Assembly: GCF_030272615.1 (NCBI RefSeq)
Contig: NW_026729139.1
Span: 62,001-126,000, forward strand
Length of the DNA: 64,000 nucleotides
Direction: 5' to 3'
Source: Cryptomeria japonica
Lineage: Eukaryota > Streptophyta > Pinopsida > Cupressales > Cupressaceae
The notes under the pieces were generated by a model. It did not search any database and had not been told where the DNA came from. It was given only the letters and a program-made list of their open reading frames with translations. Below, piece by piece: positions 23,979-35,748 of this stretch. Position numbers and translations under genes: made by a program. Within the stretch, counting starts at the first letter, position 1, and each line of letters begins with the position of its first letter.

Positions 23979-23983
23979 ACACA

Positions 23984-26240
23984 TGCATCGCACTGCCATG
24001 ACATCTCTTAGTCTATAATATAAAATATAACCTCCACCCTTGAATACTTAGGGTTCTACTGCACTTCAATTACCTTATTTGAAAAAAATGAGATATGAAC
24101 GAACATGATCTAGTCATCTCCCACCTAGAGAATTCCCCATGGTTGTGTGTTGGATCATCAAAAATTTAGGTTCTCAAAAGTACCAATATGAGTCCTTACA
24201 TTTATCAATTCAAGCGGCCATATTTTATCATATGATAAATCAATTTAGTTCTCTCAAGGTCATATAAAATTTTATCTTTTTAAATTGATTCAATTTACTC
24301 ATCAAATTTTTATGACAATGCTAATCAATTATTGATCATATTTTCCTAATAAAAAATATTTTTGTTCCCAAATATATACAAGGCTCATATGACATAACCA
24401 TTCCACATTCTTAAAAGGGTACCTTTATTTTTCACTTCTATATAATGAAATTGAATGAATTCTTAATTTGATTATAGTAGTCTTCTTGAAGGTACATCAT
24501 GGTTGAGTTATCACCTTTCGAATTCCAATCTATATTTATCAAAGGAAAAATAAATAATTAATAAAAATTATAGTTATGGGACAAAAAAGATATTATAGAA
24601 AATATAAATATATAATCTTACAAATTAGATCCTAGAGAAAGCTAGTACAGTATCAAATTTAATAAGTGGGATAATTCCTTCTTACATGATCTAGGATGAT
24701 TTGGGTCACAAGAATTTATGACAAATATTAGGTTTTATATAATAACCTATATGTTTTGGTTAGTAGGATCCTAATCCTAGTCAACACCTATGTTATGAAC
24801 CATGTGTCATAATTGTGTGTCAAGAATACTGCACAATTGGATTTGTTGAAGGGCATGTTCGGATGTATGCCTTAATTTAGATGAAATATTAGGCATCACA
24901 CCTCTCCTGAAAGGATTCAAATCCCAAACAATGTAAAATGACTACCACAAGCTCCTTATAGACAAGTCTTCTTGGCCTATAAGATAAATAAGTTCTTTAT
25001 TTTTTTATGTTTATGCAAAAGGTCTTACATAATCATTTTGTTGGAATTCTATAGTGAGAATTAGATTTGAATGATAAAGATATTTACACTATTCTTAGTC
25101 TAAAAATTATTTCTTGATCTTGCTCATCCAAAAAAATTGTATTTTTGTAAATAATATTTGATCATCAACTATTCAATATGTATGATGATGGGTCCTAATC
25201 TAAGTATTGGCTATCTAGAAATGTTAAAGATAGGGTGAGAAACAAAAGGGATTTTACAGTAATCCTAAATTTTGAACTTCCATTGTAATGCTAGAATATA
25301 TAAGTAGATAGGTTTCAAATATATTGATTCTTAATAAACTAGATAAATCTCAACTTATCATGAGAATAGTACAATATTTAAACGATTACATGTCATAAAG
25401 TACAACTGATAAAACAACATTGATACTTGTCAAATATAATAAGATACTCCACAATATGAAATAAAATTTCTCAAACTAACAACACAAGGAAGACTTCTAG
25501 TCAGAAAATTGCTACTAATATGAACACAAGAATCATCAAATACTTGTTCCATTCATATATCCAAAATAAGGAGTTCAAGGGTAAAAATACAAAATTGTGT
25601 CACACTTTCAACCAACTTATTAGCACAAGTGAATTTAAGAATTTATAACAACAAAATATTTTTTTGTAAAACATATAATTTATTAGATTCATTATAGCTA
25701 AGTTAGATATGACCACAAATTTTCTAACTGAATGTGTTCACAAAATGCATATTTAGCACCATTTTGAGGCTAATCTACCAAAAAAAAATTGAAATCATGA
25801 TGTTTCAACGGCTCCTACTCATGTAGATAACATTTTTTTAAAATATTTTTGTAGATCTATAAGTGTAGTTGTTAAACAAATAACATGAACAAGAGAGAAG
25901 ATAATAGTCCAAATATGTTGCAAATACCTGGTAATAATATGTCACTTTGATGGGGAAATCTCCTTATCCACTTTGAGGGGGATACCTCCAATAGTCTTCT
26001 CCAAGAACACGATACCTCCAATAGTCTTCACCAAGAACACAATACTCAACATGATTATAGTAACTAGCATATCCCTTTCATATATATCATACTTATGCCA
26101 AGGATACCACCTAAGTCAACTTAAATAACATCATATAGACCTTAGGTTGACCTAAATAACTAAATAACAATATAATAAATATGAATTGATTAAGAGTTAA
26201 GACATCCAAAAGACAATTACTCATAACCAGATACACACTA
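23984..26240. other. AT-rich intergenic sequence, no gene seen
   Basis: I found no coding stretch with a recognisable motif and no RNA gene. The only clear structure is a perfect-period 30-bp direct repeat at 25981-26040. Confidence 0.7.
25981..26040 (+). repeat. 30-bp direct repeat, two copies
   Basis: GATACCTCCAATAGTCTTC followed by (T/A)CCAAGAACAC occurs twice head to tail with one mismatch. Confidence 0.95.
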
Positions 26241-26244
26241 TAGG

Positions 26245-26520
26245 GTTAGGGGAGTAGCATTTCCCCCTTCTTTACAAAAGAATTGTCCTCAATGCTAATT
26301 AATTATGGATGCATCTACCAAAGAAATGTTCTTCTTCATCTTCTTTATCTTTTCTTTTTTCTTCTTCTTCATCTCATTTTTATGCTTCTATTTCTCCTTC
26401 TCTCTCTTGCTCTTGTTTTTCCTTTTGTTCTTGTTCTTTTTCATTTTCTTCTTTTTTCTGCTATTTATTTCTACGAAGAAGTTACAAACAATAATTTTGC
26501 AATAAATAATGTAAAAAAAT
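26245..26520 (-). other. Possible 3' end of a gypsy element next to a CT-rich tract
   Basis: On the minus strand a Lys/Glu/Arg-rich stretch (reverse of a TTC/CTT-rich tract at 26325-26465) is followed by ISIEDNSFVKKGEM and then a purine run AAGAAGGGGGAAATG near 26255-26270. Some plant gypsy polyproteins end with a similar SxEDN segment shortly before the polypurine tract. No LTR was identified, so this is a weak call. The alternative is simple pyrimidine-rich repeat DNA. Confidence 0.25.
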
Positions 26521-26589
26521 GAAGCGAATGAACTGAGTGAATTTGTCATCGTGATTCCTTCTACAGAAATCTCTAGACCTTGTTCAACA

Positions 26590-28424
26590 GAGGTCGGTTT
26601 TTGAATGAACCAAATATGTGCCCATGGTCTGTAACCCGGGGAATAGGGCTTCCCTACCTTAGGCTAATTCAGAATGGCAAGTGGTGAAACCTAGGAGGTT
26701 TCGCATGACAGCTATGAAAAACCCTCTGATGGTTGGAATTGGCGAGCAGGGTAAAATGAACAACCGCTACCAAGGAGGCACTACGCCAGTCATCTCCAAT
26801 AGGTTTAACCATTTGCAGAATCTTGAGGAAGGTTTCATAAAACTAGCTCCCCGAGTCAGATCTCATTCTGATAATGTTAGAAGCAAAGGAAATAAAAATT
26901 ACAGAAGGTCAGTTGGTATTCAAACCAGACCAAGGGCTTCTGAGGGTAAGGGCAAGAAATTTTTGACACCTCCTAAACCCTCAGGCGCTGAGCCGGTCAC
27001 AAATATGAGCCCTAATTCAGATTTGGAAAATATTATAGAGATTAATGATAATTTGGTTAAGAGGATCCAACAATCTTGCAAGGCTTTTGGGATTTTCGCT
27101 AGATTGAGGGGACTTGGAATTCCATCAGAGGCTATTGCAGACTAGTTCAAATCCTCCTTCAAATGGATAGTAAGTATAGCTATCTTGACTGAGGGTTTTT
27201 TGTATATTGATTGTGGAAATTCGAGGCATAAGGAGGAATTTTTAACAGGTAAATCTCCAACTTTCAAAGGTTTTGATTTTATTTTTCTAGAATGGCAATC
27301 GGATTTTAATCCAAACAAACTGAAATTTTTTAAAGTAGATAGACCAATTATGATCCCTAACCTACCGGTAGAAAAAATGGACATAGAAATTATTAGGAAA
27401 ATAGGTAATCACTTGGGTAAATTTGTAGAGATTAGTGATAAAAATAGGAAATATTCTAATTGTGTATGATAATTAACATGGATATTAGTGTTAAATCTTT
27501 AAGGCCCATTGAAATTGGAATAGGGGTGTTGTCTTTCCTTATCTACCCTAAATTTAATAAAGGGTTTCTAGATTTAGACCCTGCTCCCGATTCGATCTTA
27601 TAATTCCCCTCGTCTCAATCAAAACCTAGAACGATTCCTGAGGTAGACATTAGTTTCAATATGGAGAAAGGAGGGTTTGTGATGAAGGAAGTCTCTTTGC
27701 CGACTAGGCAACCTGAGGAGGTAGAAGAGGGGGAAATTATAGCAGACCAGAGCAGGGATGATCGGTTGATCACATCTTCTCTTCACACCCTTGAGGAAAT
27801 GTCATTGGATAAGCTAGGTAGGGCTGCTTATCTAGAGATACCCCTTGTCAAGAAGGGAGAACTTTCTTCAGCTTCTAAGGATCAGAAGGGTGGGGAGAAG
27901 GAAGCCCTTCCTCTTTGCTCTGATCAGGTTACTAGTCTGGATGGTCGGAGCAACTCTAATGGATCTCCCCATATGAGGGAAGGCCCCATTAGATCGGAAA
28001 GGGATGATCAAGAGGAGGATCAAGCCCGCAAAGAGGAAGAGGTTAATTGCATTATAGACTATGTATGTGACTCACTTACTGAGGAAATTATGGATAACCT
28101 TTTGGATGAAATAATAGACAAGGATGAGCTTGATCTTTAGAAAAAAAAATGCTTAGAAAAGAGATTTTAGGTTTCTCCCCCCCCACCCCCTTGTGGTCTC
28201 AGACATGGAGGAACATTTTTTAGATTTAGACAACAAGGAAAATGAAACATTGGGTATCGAACTCTAGACAAATGACAAATATACTCTGAATTGTGCCAAG
28301 CTCTACATAAAGAGAGGTAGGAAATCCTTATCGGAGCTCAGAGCTCATGATGGTACTGCGGAAGGTCAGGTTAAACTCACGGACATGTTTCATGCAAGGA
28401 AGGGGAAGTTCCTTCCCAAGGCAT
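26590..28424 (+). pseudogene. L1-type LINE (second family) ORF1, DUF4283-like, decayed
   Basis: Coding sequence enters near ANSEWQVVKPRRFRM (about 26666). It reads 154 codons to a stop at 27143-27145, with a Ser/basic N-terminus. The frame resumes at about 27146 with a DUF4283-like core (SIAILTEGFLYIDCG, FLEWQSDFNPNK, PIMIPNLPVE, IRKIGNHLGKFVEI) to a stop near 27467. A separate piece at 27661-28140 (159 codons) is acidic (EEGEII..., NLLDEIIDKDE). A final segment, MEEHFLDLDNKENE at about 28205 to RGRKSLSELRA, has one stop and ends near 28428, against the ORF2 start. The protein would bind element RNA. It is split by at least three stops and differs in sequence from the LINEs at 5432 and 33847. 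Confidence 0.8.
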
Positions 28425-28425
28425 C

Positions 28426-30490
28426 ATGAAAGTAGTTTCATGGAATGTTAGGGGCTTAAATGCCCCTAACAAACAAAGGATAGTCAAGCAATGCCTATCC
28501 TCTTATAGTCCAAAATTAGCTCTGTTACAGGAGACCAAATTAGGGAATTAGGATTTAGCCTCCTTCCGCAAGCGATTAGGCTTTAGACAAATTAAAGGGA
28601 CTCCAGCCAATGGGACCTCTGGAGGACTTGCTATAATATGGGACCCACGCAATATCCTCTTCTCACTTATGGAGTCACATAACAATTGGATGAGCGGGAG
28701 GGTTACTAGCCTGAAAAACGATCTAGATTTTGTCATTATTAATGTATATGGGCCAATCCTTAATGAGGATAAAAAGAGATTATGGGAGGAAATTGATAAT
28801 TTCATGGGCACCCTTAATCAGTTATGCATTTTTGGAGGGAACTTTAATGTAATTTTGCGCCATCATGAGAAGCAAGGAGGCTTAGGTGAAAATTCTCGTG
28901 CTTCTCTTGACTTTGCAGATTGGATCCATCATTGTGGCATGATAGAGATCAATATGGTAAAGGAAGCCTTTACCTGGAATAGTCAAGGTTAGGTTTTAGC
29001 AACATTGCAGAGAAACTTGATAGATTCTTTGTATTGGGTAGTCTCATCAACTTTCCCTATACCTTGGAGGCCTTTATTCTACCTTTCTCAGGATCGGATC
29101 ACTTCCCTATTCAACTTGGCATTCAGGGCAAGGTTGGCCCAAAAAGTTTCCCTTTTAAATTTGAGAATATGTGGCTAAAGGATGACAATATCCTTAAGCT
29201 TCTAAAGGATTGGTGGAATGCAGCCACGGTTTCTGGGTCTAGGATCTACAAGGTTGTTAACAAACTTAAGATTATTAAGCAAAATCTCATCCATTGGAAT
29301 AAGGAGCACTTTGGCAATATCTTTGACAATAAGGCCCAAGTGGAAGATGAGTTGGTAGAAGTTAATGAGAATGTGATGTGACATGGGATGGATGAGGCCC
29401 TGTTTCTGAGAGAAAACAAACTCCTTGCGGAACATGAATCTATTCTTTCCAAAGAAGAAGTCTTTTGGAAACAAAAATCTAGAGATACTTGGTTGGAGGA
29501 GGGTGACAAGAACACCAAATTCTTCCACAATAGTGTGAGGATGAGAAGAGTCATTAACCATATCTACAAGATTAAGGTGAGTGATGGCTCTAAGGTGGCT
29601 AACCCTAACATCATTGCGAAGGAGGTTGTAGATTTATTTTCTCTTATTCTCAACTTCGACTGGAGCCCTCATGGCTCTGTCTAGGACAAGTTTATTAAGT
29701 GTATCCCAAAGCTTCTGAGTAAGAACCAAACCGATTCTCTGACTGCTAAATTTTCTTTAGCAGAAATAGAAGCAGCTCCTATATAGATGAGCCCAGATAA
29801 ATCCCCTGGGCCGGATGGCTTCCCGACTAGTTTCTTTAAAAAATGTTGGTCTTTCTTAGGTGAGGAAGTGATGACAGCTCTTGAAGGGAAGAGGAACTCA
29901 GGTAATATCCTCAAGGAAATCAATAACACTTTTTTGGCCCTTATCCCAAAAAAGGATAAACCTAAGTGTTTTGATGAGTTTCGACCCATAGTCTTGTGCA
30001 ACACTATCTATAAGCTTTTTTTCTAAAGCTCTAGCTAATATGCTTTAAAAACTCCTTCCCCTGTTGGTCAATGAGGAACAGACAAGTTTTGTTCTGGGAA
30101 GATCTATTTATGATGGGGTTATTATAGCTCAGGAGGCTATCCACATTGTCCAGAAGAATGGAACTCCCAGTATGCTCTTAAAGTTAGACATTAGGAAAGA
30201 ATACAACAAGGTGAATTGGAGATTTCTATGTATATGCTTAGAAGCTTTTGGATTCCCCTCTACATGGATTAATTTGATATTTGAAAGTATCTCTACGCCT
30301 AAATTCTCAGTGCTGGTCAATGGTACCCCTGAAGGTTTTTTTAGCTCTTGTAAGGTTTTGAGGTAGGGAGATCCTTTATCCCCTTTTCTCTTCATCATTA
30401 TGGTAGAATCCTTAGGGAGGTCGATTTCTAGAGCAAGGGAGAATAGTCAAATTGAGGGAATCAGAATTACCAGCAACCTTGACGATACAA
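28426..30490 (+). pseudogene. L1-type LINE (second family) ORF2, endonuclease and partial RT, 3'-truncated
   Basis: ATG at 28426 opens MKVVSWNVRGLNAPNKQR, the endonuclease N-terminus. LLQETKLGN, GGLAIIWDP, NVYGP and FGGNFNVI follow. After a frameshift near 28990 come the SGSDHFPIQL box, PFKFENMWLKDDN, GDKNTKFFH, SPDKSPGPDGFPTSFF, LIPKK, FRPIVLCNTIYK, TSFVLGRSI and KLDIRKEYNKVNW. The motif-A alanine-tyrosine-aspartate is changed to EYN. The chain then reads FSVLVNGTPEGFF, GDPLSPFLF and RITSNLDDTT, and ends abruptly at about 30490 where an oppositely oriented LINE begins. Stops occur at 28549, 28990, 29379, 29682, 29785 and 30364. The FADD box and the 3' end are missing. Confidence 0.9.
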
Positions 30491-31945
30491 CTTCCCATAA
30501 ATCATTTTCCAGAATGTCCCAGAAATGTTGAAAGAAAAGACCTGGGAACCCATCTCGTCCCAAAGCTTTGTCAACTCCCATGTCAAAAACTACAGCCTTT
30601 ACTTCCTCCATCGACACAGCCCTAAGTAACATCTTGTTATGTTGCTCCTTCACACATGAGGGTAAGATATCCATAATAGAATGCAATTCCTAGTCTTCCC
30701 TTGCCTCCCCATTGAAAGCACTCGAGAAGATGTTCACCGCCTCACTGTTAATACAATCCTGATCAGATAACAGCTCCCTCGCCATATTGTGTATTGAGAA
30801 AATTTTGTTATAATTCCTCCTAACCTTTGTAGAGGTGTGAAAGAATTTGGTATTCCTGTCACCTTCCTTCAGCCATGTCTCATGGGATTTCTATTTCTAG
30901 AAGGTTTCTTCTCTTGCTAGGACTTCAGAGTACACCTTATTAAGTTGTTTCTCTCTCAAGAAGGCCGATTCATCCATGCCCTGTAGAATAATTTGTTCAT
31001 GTAGTGATTTTAAATCTTCCTCTAGACTCAATTTCTCATTAAAGATGTTTTTGAAAGACTCTCTGTTCCACTTTTTGAGTTGTTCTTTTACAAATTGAAG
31101 TTTTTTAAAGAACATAAAAGCCTTATTACCTAGATTTTCAGGGGGTAGATTCCACCATGTCTCCACCAAAGATCTTAAATTGTTATCCCTTGGCCACATA
31201 GCTTCAAATTTAAAAGGGCATCTATCAGGGGCTCTTTCATCCTGAATTTGGATGCTAATGGGGTAATGGTCTGAACCTGTGAATGGTAAAACATCATCAC
31301 TACACATCCAAGGATGAGAGGATCAGTCACCAGCTACAAAGAATCTGTCAAGTCTTTCTGCTATGTTTAAAAATCCACTTCTTCTATTTGTCCAAGTGAA
31401 TTCCCCAGTTCTGAACGGGATTTCACTTAATCCTGACTCTATGATGAAGGAACCAAAATATAAGTTACTCTGCCTCATCCAACCATTGCCACCCATTTTG
31501 TCTGATGGTCGAATCAAAGCATTGAAGTCACCCCCTATAAGAAAAGGTGTTACAGTGTCCTATCTAAGACACCTTGAGATATCATTCCATGGCTATTTTT
31601 TTAAAGAGGGGCTATTTGGGCTATATACATTGATTAAGAACAGTTGCAGCTAAATTTGTTTCGAGTGAATTTGCACCATTGCCACCAATGTCCCTAGTTA
31701 ATAGTGTTGACATCCACTAGGGACTCATTCCATAAAATGGATAAGCCACCTGAGGCTCCTTGAGCCTCAACTAAGACACATTTCCACTTTTTAAATCTAC
31801 TACAAAAGGTTTTAAAATCTTCACGATTAATTTTTGTTTCGTGTAAGAAAACGAGATCCGGGTGAAACTGATCAAGGCATCTCATAACCAGTCTAACCTT
31901 GTTAGGGGCATTGCAGCCCCTGACATTCCATGAAAGGAACCTCAT
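30491..31945 (-). pseudogene. L1-type LINE (third family) ORF2, endonuclease and N-terminal RT, 3'-truncated
   Basis: ATG at 31945 opens MRFLSWNVRGCNAPNKVR, then HETKINRED and GASGGLSILWNESL. A break of about 175 bp with stops leads into RPSDKMGGNGWMRQSN and EFTWTNRRSGF (31517-31323). The SGSDHYPISIQ box and PFKFEAMWPRDNN follow (31307-30897), then a decayed linker and VDKALGRDGFPGLFFQHFWD (30686-30495). The protein stops at LENDLWE, where the sequence switches into the inverted plus-strand LINE. RT catalytic motifs and the 3' end are absent. ORF2 starts within the end of ORF1, a compact layout common in plant L1s. Confidence 0.88.
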
Positions 31946-33847
31946 TGCTTCCAGGAAGAGACCACGTCCCTTCCCAATCTAAGTCTAAGTTTCTTTGGCC
32001 AACAACATTGCCTGCAATCTCCAATCTAACTCTATTGGATTTAGGTCCTCTTTTCTTACTCTTGCCTATCTTTACCTTAGCATTTTGATCCAAAATCATT
32101 TCCAGAGTTCTCCTATCTGAAACCCCTCCTATAGCAAGAAGTCCCATGTCATCCTCTCCCTCTAGATTATCAGATAGTTCTCCCTTGGATTTTGACAAAA
32201 TCAGATCACCTCCACTATCTTTCACTCCTTCAAAGGATGCATCTATGTTTCAAATGGCAGAGATTTGGATATCCTTAAAGATCATTTCCTCCACAATCTG
32301 ATCAATTCTTAGAGGTGCAGAGGGGATTTGGTCATCTTGTAAGTGTGCCCTTTCTTGAGGCACCTCACTATGTTCTTTAGGCATATCCTCCATGTGAGTC
32401 TCAGGGAATAAAGTCTCTACCGCATCTGCCATGTAAACAGCTTGAAAAAATTGTAAGGACGCGTTGCTTCCCTCTTCAATATGATCAACATTTTGCTTAT
32501 GATTCTCTAAAGAGATTAGATCCATAGCACTTAAACTAGTGATAGGGGCCTAGATGTTTCCCATTGCACCCATCACCTTACTCTGCAATTGAGGATCACT
32601 ATATTGGTTTTGGATCATTACTGAATCTAATCCAACAGTATTTGTTAGTATTACCCGGTCCTTTGCAGATGCCTCTGATGCAAATAGATCGTCAATTAGT
32701 CCTTTTCTAGAACAAAGAGATGCTATTGTGTTCAGATACGGCTCATAACACATCCTAGAATGTTGCAAAACATCCCAATCCAATGTTTCTCATTGATGTT
32801 CCCAGTCCTTGAGTTCTGAAAGTCTGATTATATCCTCTGCCAGTTCATCTTGGGCTTTAGACTTTCCTTTATCTTTGATTTTACAGTCCCCTTTAGCATG
32901 GGCAAAAGAGTTACAATCCGAGCATGTTGCCATCCTTTCTTCCAAGACCACCTTTTGCGCCCAGATCCCCGAACCAGTTTTGATTTCTATTGTGTCTGGT
33001 AAGTTGTGCACCGGATCCCAATCAATGCATATCCGTGAGACCATACTGAAATCCGTAGGGTCTATAAATTCCTCAGCTTTTTTGAAAAATCTTAGGTTTT
33101 CTCTTATTTTTTTAGGGTTTTTGTGTTCTTATGTTCTTGGGGTAATCCTGGAAATTTAATCCATATTGGCACCTTATTGATGGTTTTTGCGTTTGGATTA
33201 AAATTTGGCTTCCATTTGAGAATGCTAAAGCCTTTTCCATCCATAAAGAAAGGTCCATTGTCAAGAATCCAATCCCTATCCATATTAGTAGGGCATATAA
33301 CTAGGAAAAAGCCATTTTCTAATGTTTTTAGTTCTACACCCTCCCCCCAAATAACGTCACACCATGCCCTGATTTTTGACAAAGATGGCCACGATCCCCC
33401 ACATTTTAGGAAGAGAGCATGTGCATTGAGAAAACTGATATTATCACCCCATTCAACATTCGAGATTTCAATGTTCAAGACTCTATTATAGATAGAGTTA
33501 GGGCATACCTCTAACACTTTCGCAGCTTCCCTCGAAGGCTTCTGCTTCCAAAATTTCTCCTGCACCATCTTGAAATCCACCTTCTAACAGTTTCTTAGGG
33601 CCTCATAACCTTTGAAACTGTCGTTGATCTTACACCTATTGTTACGCTTAAAAACGCCTGATGTCGTCCTCCTTTGTTGCACATTCTTCGGACCCTTCCA
33701 TGGCCAAGACTGGTCTCGAAAAATTGCGCTAGTATCTCTGAAATGGCCACAATTTCCATTCCTAGTCCTCAACCATTTTCCATTGAAGCCTCCTTTGTAT
33801 CTGAAACCCTCATGGCTTCTAAAGCCCTACCAGGGTCGATCCGCCAT
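31902..33847 (-). pseudogene. L1-type LINE (third family) ORF1, DUF4283 plus zinc knuckle
   Basis: A start ATG at 33847 gives MADRPW and then a stop. The frame continues (33772-33584) to another stop. A 158-codon stretch, 33580-33104, holds the DUF4283-like core (NGFFLVICPTNMDRDWILDNGPFFMDG, ILKWKPNFNPN, PIWIKFPGLPQE). The next frame, 33044-32790, has ICIDWDPVHNLPD and the complete CCHC knuckle CSDCNSFAHAKGDC. Acidic/Ser-rich pieces (32783-32550, 32525-32250) and a basic tail (KSKKRGPKSNRVRLE, 32225-31902) overlap the ORF2 start. The layout is the usual plant L1 ORF1. There are about five interruptions. The AT-rich sequence beyond 33847 probably marks its 5' boundary. Confidence 0.85.
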
Positions 33848-34289
33848 TTTTTTTTTCAAAAAATATTATTTTTATTATCATTTGAATTTTGATATATTTT
33901 AACTTTGCATTTAATTTATTCCAATTTTTAATATTTTAGTTGAATTATAGTTTTAATTTTTTAATTATAATTTATTTAAGAATTTAACTATATTTACCTT
34001 CAATTTTATATATTTTTTATTTTGAGTATTGAGTTAATCTTTCTTAGTATTATTTTTAATATATTAATTATATTTTTTAAGTATATATTTTCTTAATATT
34101 TCAGTTCTACAAAATCTAAAATATTAGTTTTACTTTTCAATTTAATTATTAATTAACTTAATAAATTTGATATGCATTTTTAAAAAAATTTACTTTTATT
34201 ATTATTTGCATTTTGATAAATTTTTAATTTGCATTTAATTTATTCTCTTTTAAGTTTTAATTTAATTTAAGTTTGTAATTTATTTTATC
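33848..34289. other. AT-rich low-complexity sequence, no gene
   Basis: Runs of A and T dominate. I see no coding motif. It lies between the 5' end of the minus-strand LINE and a CT microsatellite. Confidence 0.8.
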
Positions 34290-34680
34290 TTCTTCTATAT
34301 CTCTCTATCTTTTCTTCTCTATCTCTCTCTATATCTCCCTATATATTTACTATCTTTATCTCTCTCTCTACCCCTCTCTATCTTTCTATCTATTTTTCTC
34401 CCTCTTCCTTTCTCTCTCACTAGCGCTCTCTCTCTCTCTCTATCTCTCTCTCTTGTTATCTCTACATCTCTCTCCACCCATATAACTCTCTCTATCTTTG
34501 CCTCTCTATATATCACTTGCTATCTCTATTTTTAACTTTCTATCTATCTCCTGGTATCTCTACATCTCTCTCCACCCATATAACTCTCTCTATCTATCTC
34601 TCCACCCATATAACTCTCTCTATCTTTACCTCTCTATATATCTCTTGTTATCTCTACATATCTCTCCACTCTCCACCCAA
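34290..34680 (+). repeat. TATCTCTC / CT-rich microsatellite with a larger repeated unit
   Basis: The tract is almost purely CTCTCTATCT-type repeats. Within it a longer unit containing CTCCACCCATATAACTCTCT recurs at about 34471, 34569 and 34600, so larger blocks were duplicated as well. It is about 1.1 kb upstream of the intact kinase gene. Confidence 0.92.
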
Positions 34681-34699
34681 TTAACCCCTGGTATGGTGG

Positions 34700-35748
34700 G
34701 TACATATTAAAGATTAATCGGAGACTTGTCCTAATCGTACATGGGAAAAAGTAAGTGGTTAATTGAATATCATCAAGTTTATCTTAACAAACAACAATAT
34801 GGAGTTCCGAGTTGCTACAGATTGTTTGGATATTCAATTTAGAACATAACTATTTCCACGCCTTTTTTCCCTAATCTTTGAGATCATTGCATGATCTGGC
34901 AGATGGCAACTCATTTTGCTGTAATGAGGGCGTCTTCAAACAAACACCAGAGGATGATCTTCAACCTTTACCGACAGCGTTGCCTTAAGCATGTGACTGA
35001 CCATAAAAAAAGTCGGCTAATTATAATGTCTGCAGCACTAAAAAGTAATTTAAATACTTTATTCTTAATCACATACTAAGACATCGAGTATTCCTTCCGC
35101 CTTTAGTTTTTGCTTCCCATTCAAATGATTATTTTTGGCGATATTTCAGCATTGAAAATCAGTGGCGATTGTTTAGGAGAGGAAGTCAATTAATGGTTGA
35201 ATTTTAGTTACTTGTTAAAACGAAACATACGGGAAATAAATGTATTTTATTTCCTCGACTTCAGCAGAGTAACATATGTATTTCTTTTCCCCTTTCTTTG
35301 ATGACCATTTTTCATTTTTAAATGTAATATTTCTCTACTTATTCAATCAAATAGCTGTCAACGAGATAATATAGATATTTCTTTTCATGGATGAGCATGG
35401 ATCTTTAATGTCAATTAAAGTTTGATTTTCACCTTACTTCTCAAATCTTTTCGTTTTGGAAACGTTAAATCTTGTCCCCAAAGAAAAGAAATATCACGTT
35501 GGATGATTGAAAATAAAATAGAAAATATATTCTGCGTAATTTCTTGGAAAAAAACCCGATAAAATTCTCCCTTGCGCATTCATGTGAACCCCATGTGAAC
35601 TACATCTACCCAATTATGATATGAACAAGACAAACTACGTGTAACGCCTAAGCAATGAAAAACAAAACTTTTATATTCTAACTCAAAATGTCGATGCCAC
35701 ATCTTTCTCATTGATTTTCTTCCCTACTTGCAATCTGCATTGATCATC
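34700..35748 (+). promoter_or_regulatory. Upstream region of the intact receptor kinase gene
   Basis: This about 1 kb region lies between the microsatellite and the ATG at 35749. A TATA-like TTTTATATTC lies near 35669-35678, 70-80 bp upstream of the start. A W-box-type core AGTCAA occurs near 35185. The segment 35041-35330 has a diverged copy downstream of the gene at about 46467-46690. No transcription start can be fixed from sequence alone. Confidence 0.45.

Noticed and set aside
26283-26522. Phe/Ser/Leu-rich open frames that look like membrane proteins
   Set aside because: They are produced in all three frames by a TTC/CTT-rich low-complexity tract.
34319-34516. Arg/Glu-rich open frame on the minus strand
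   Set aside because: It is the translation of the CT microsatellite.
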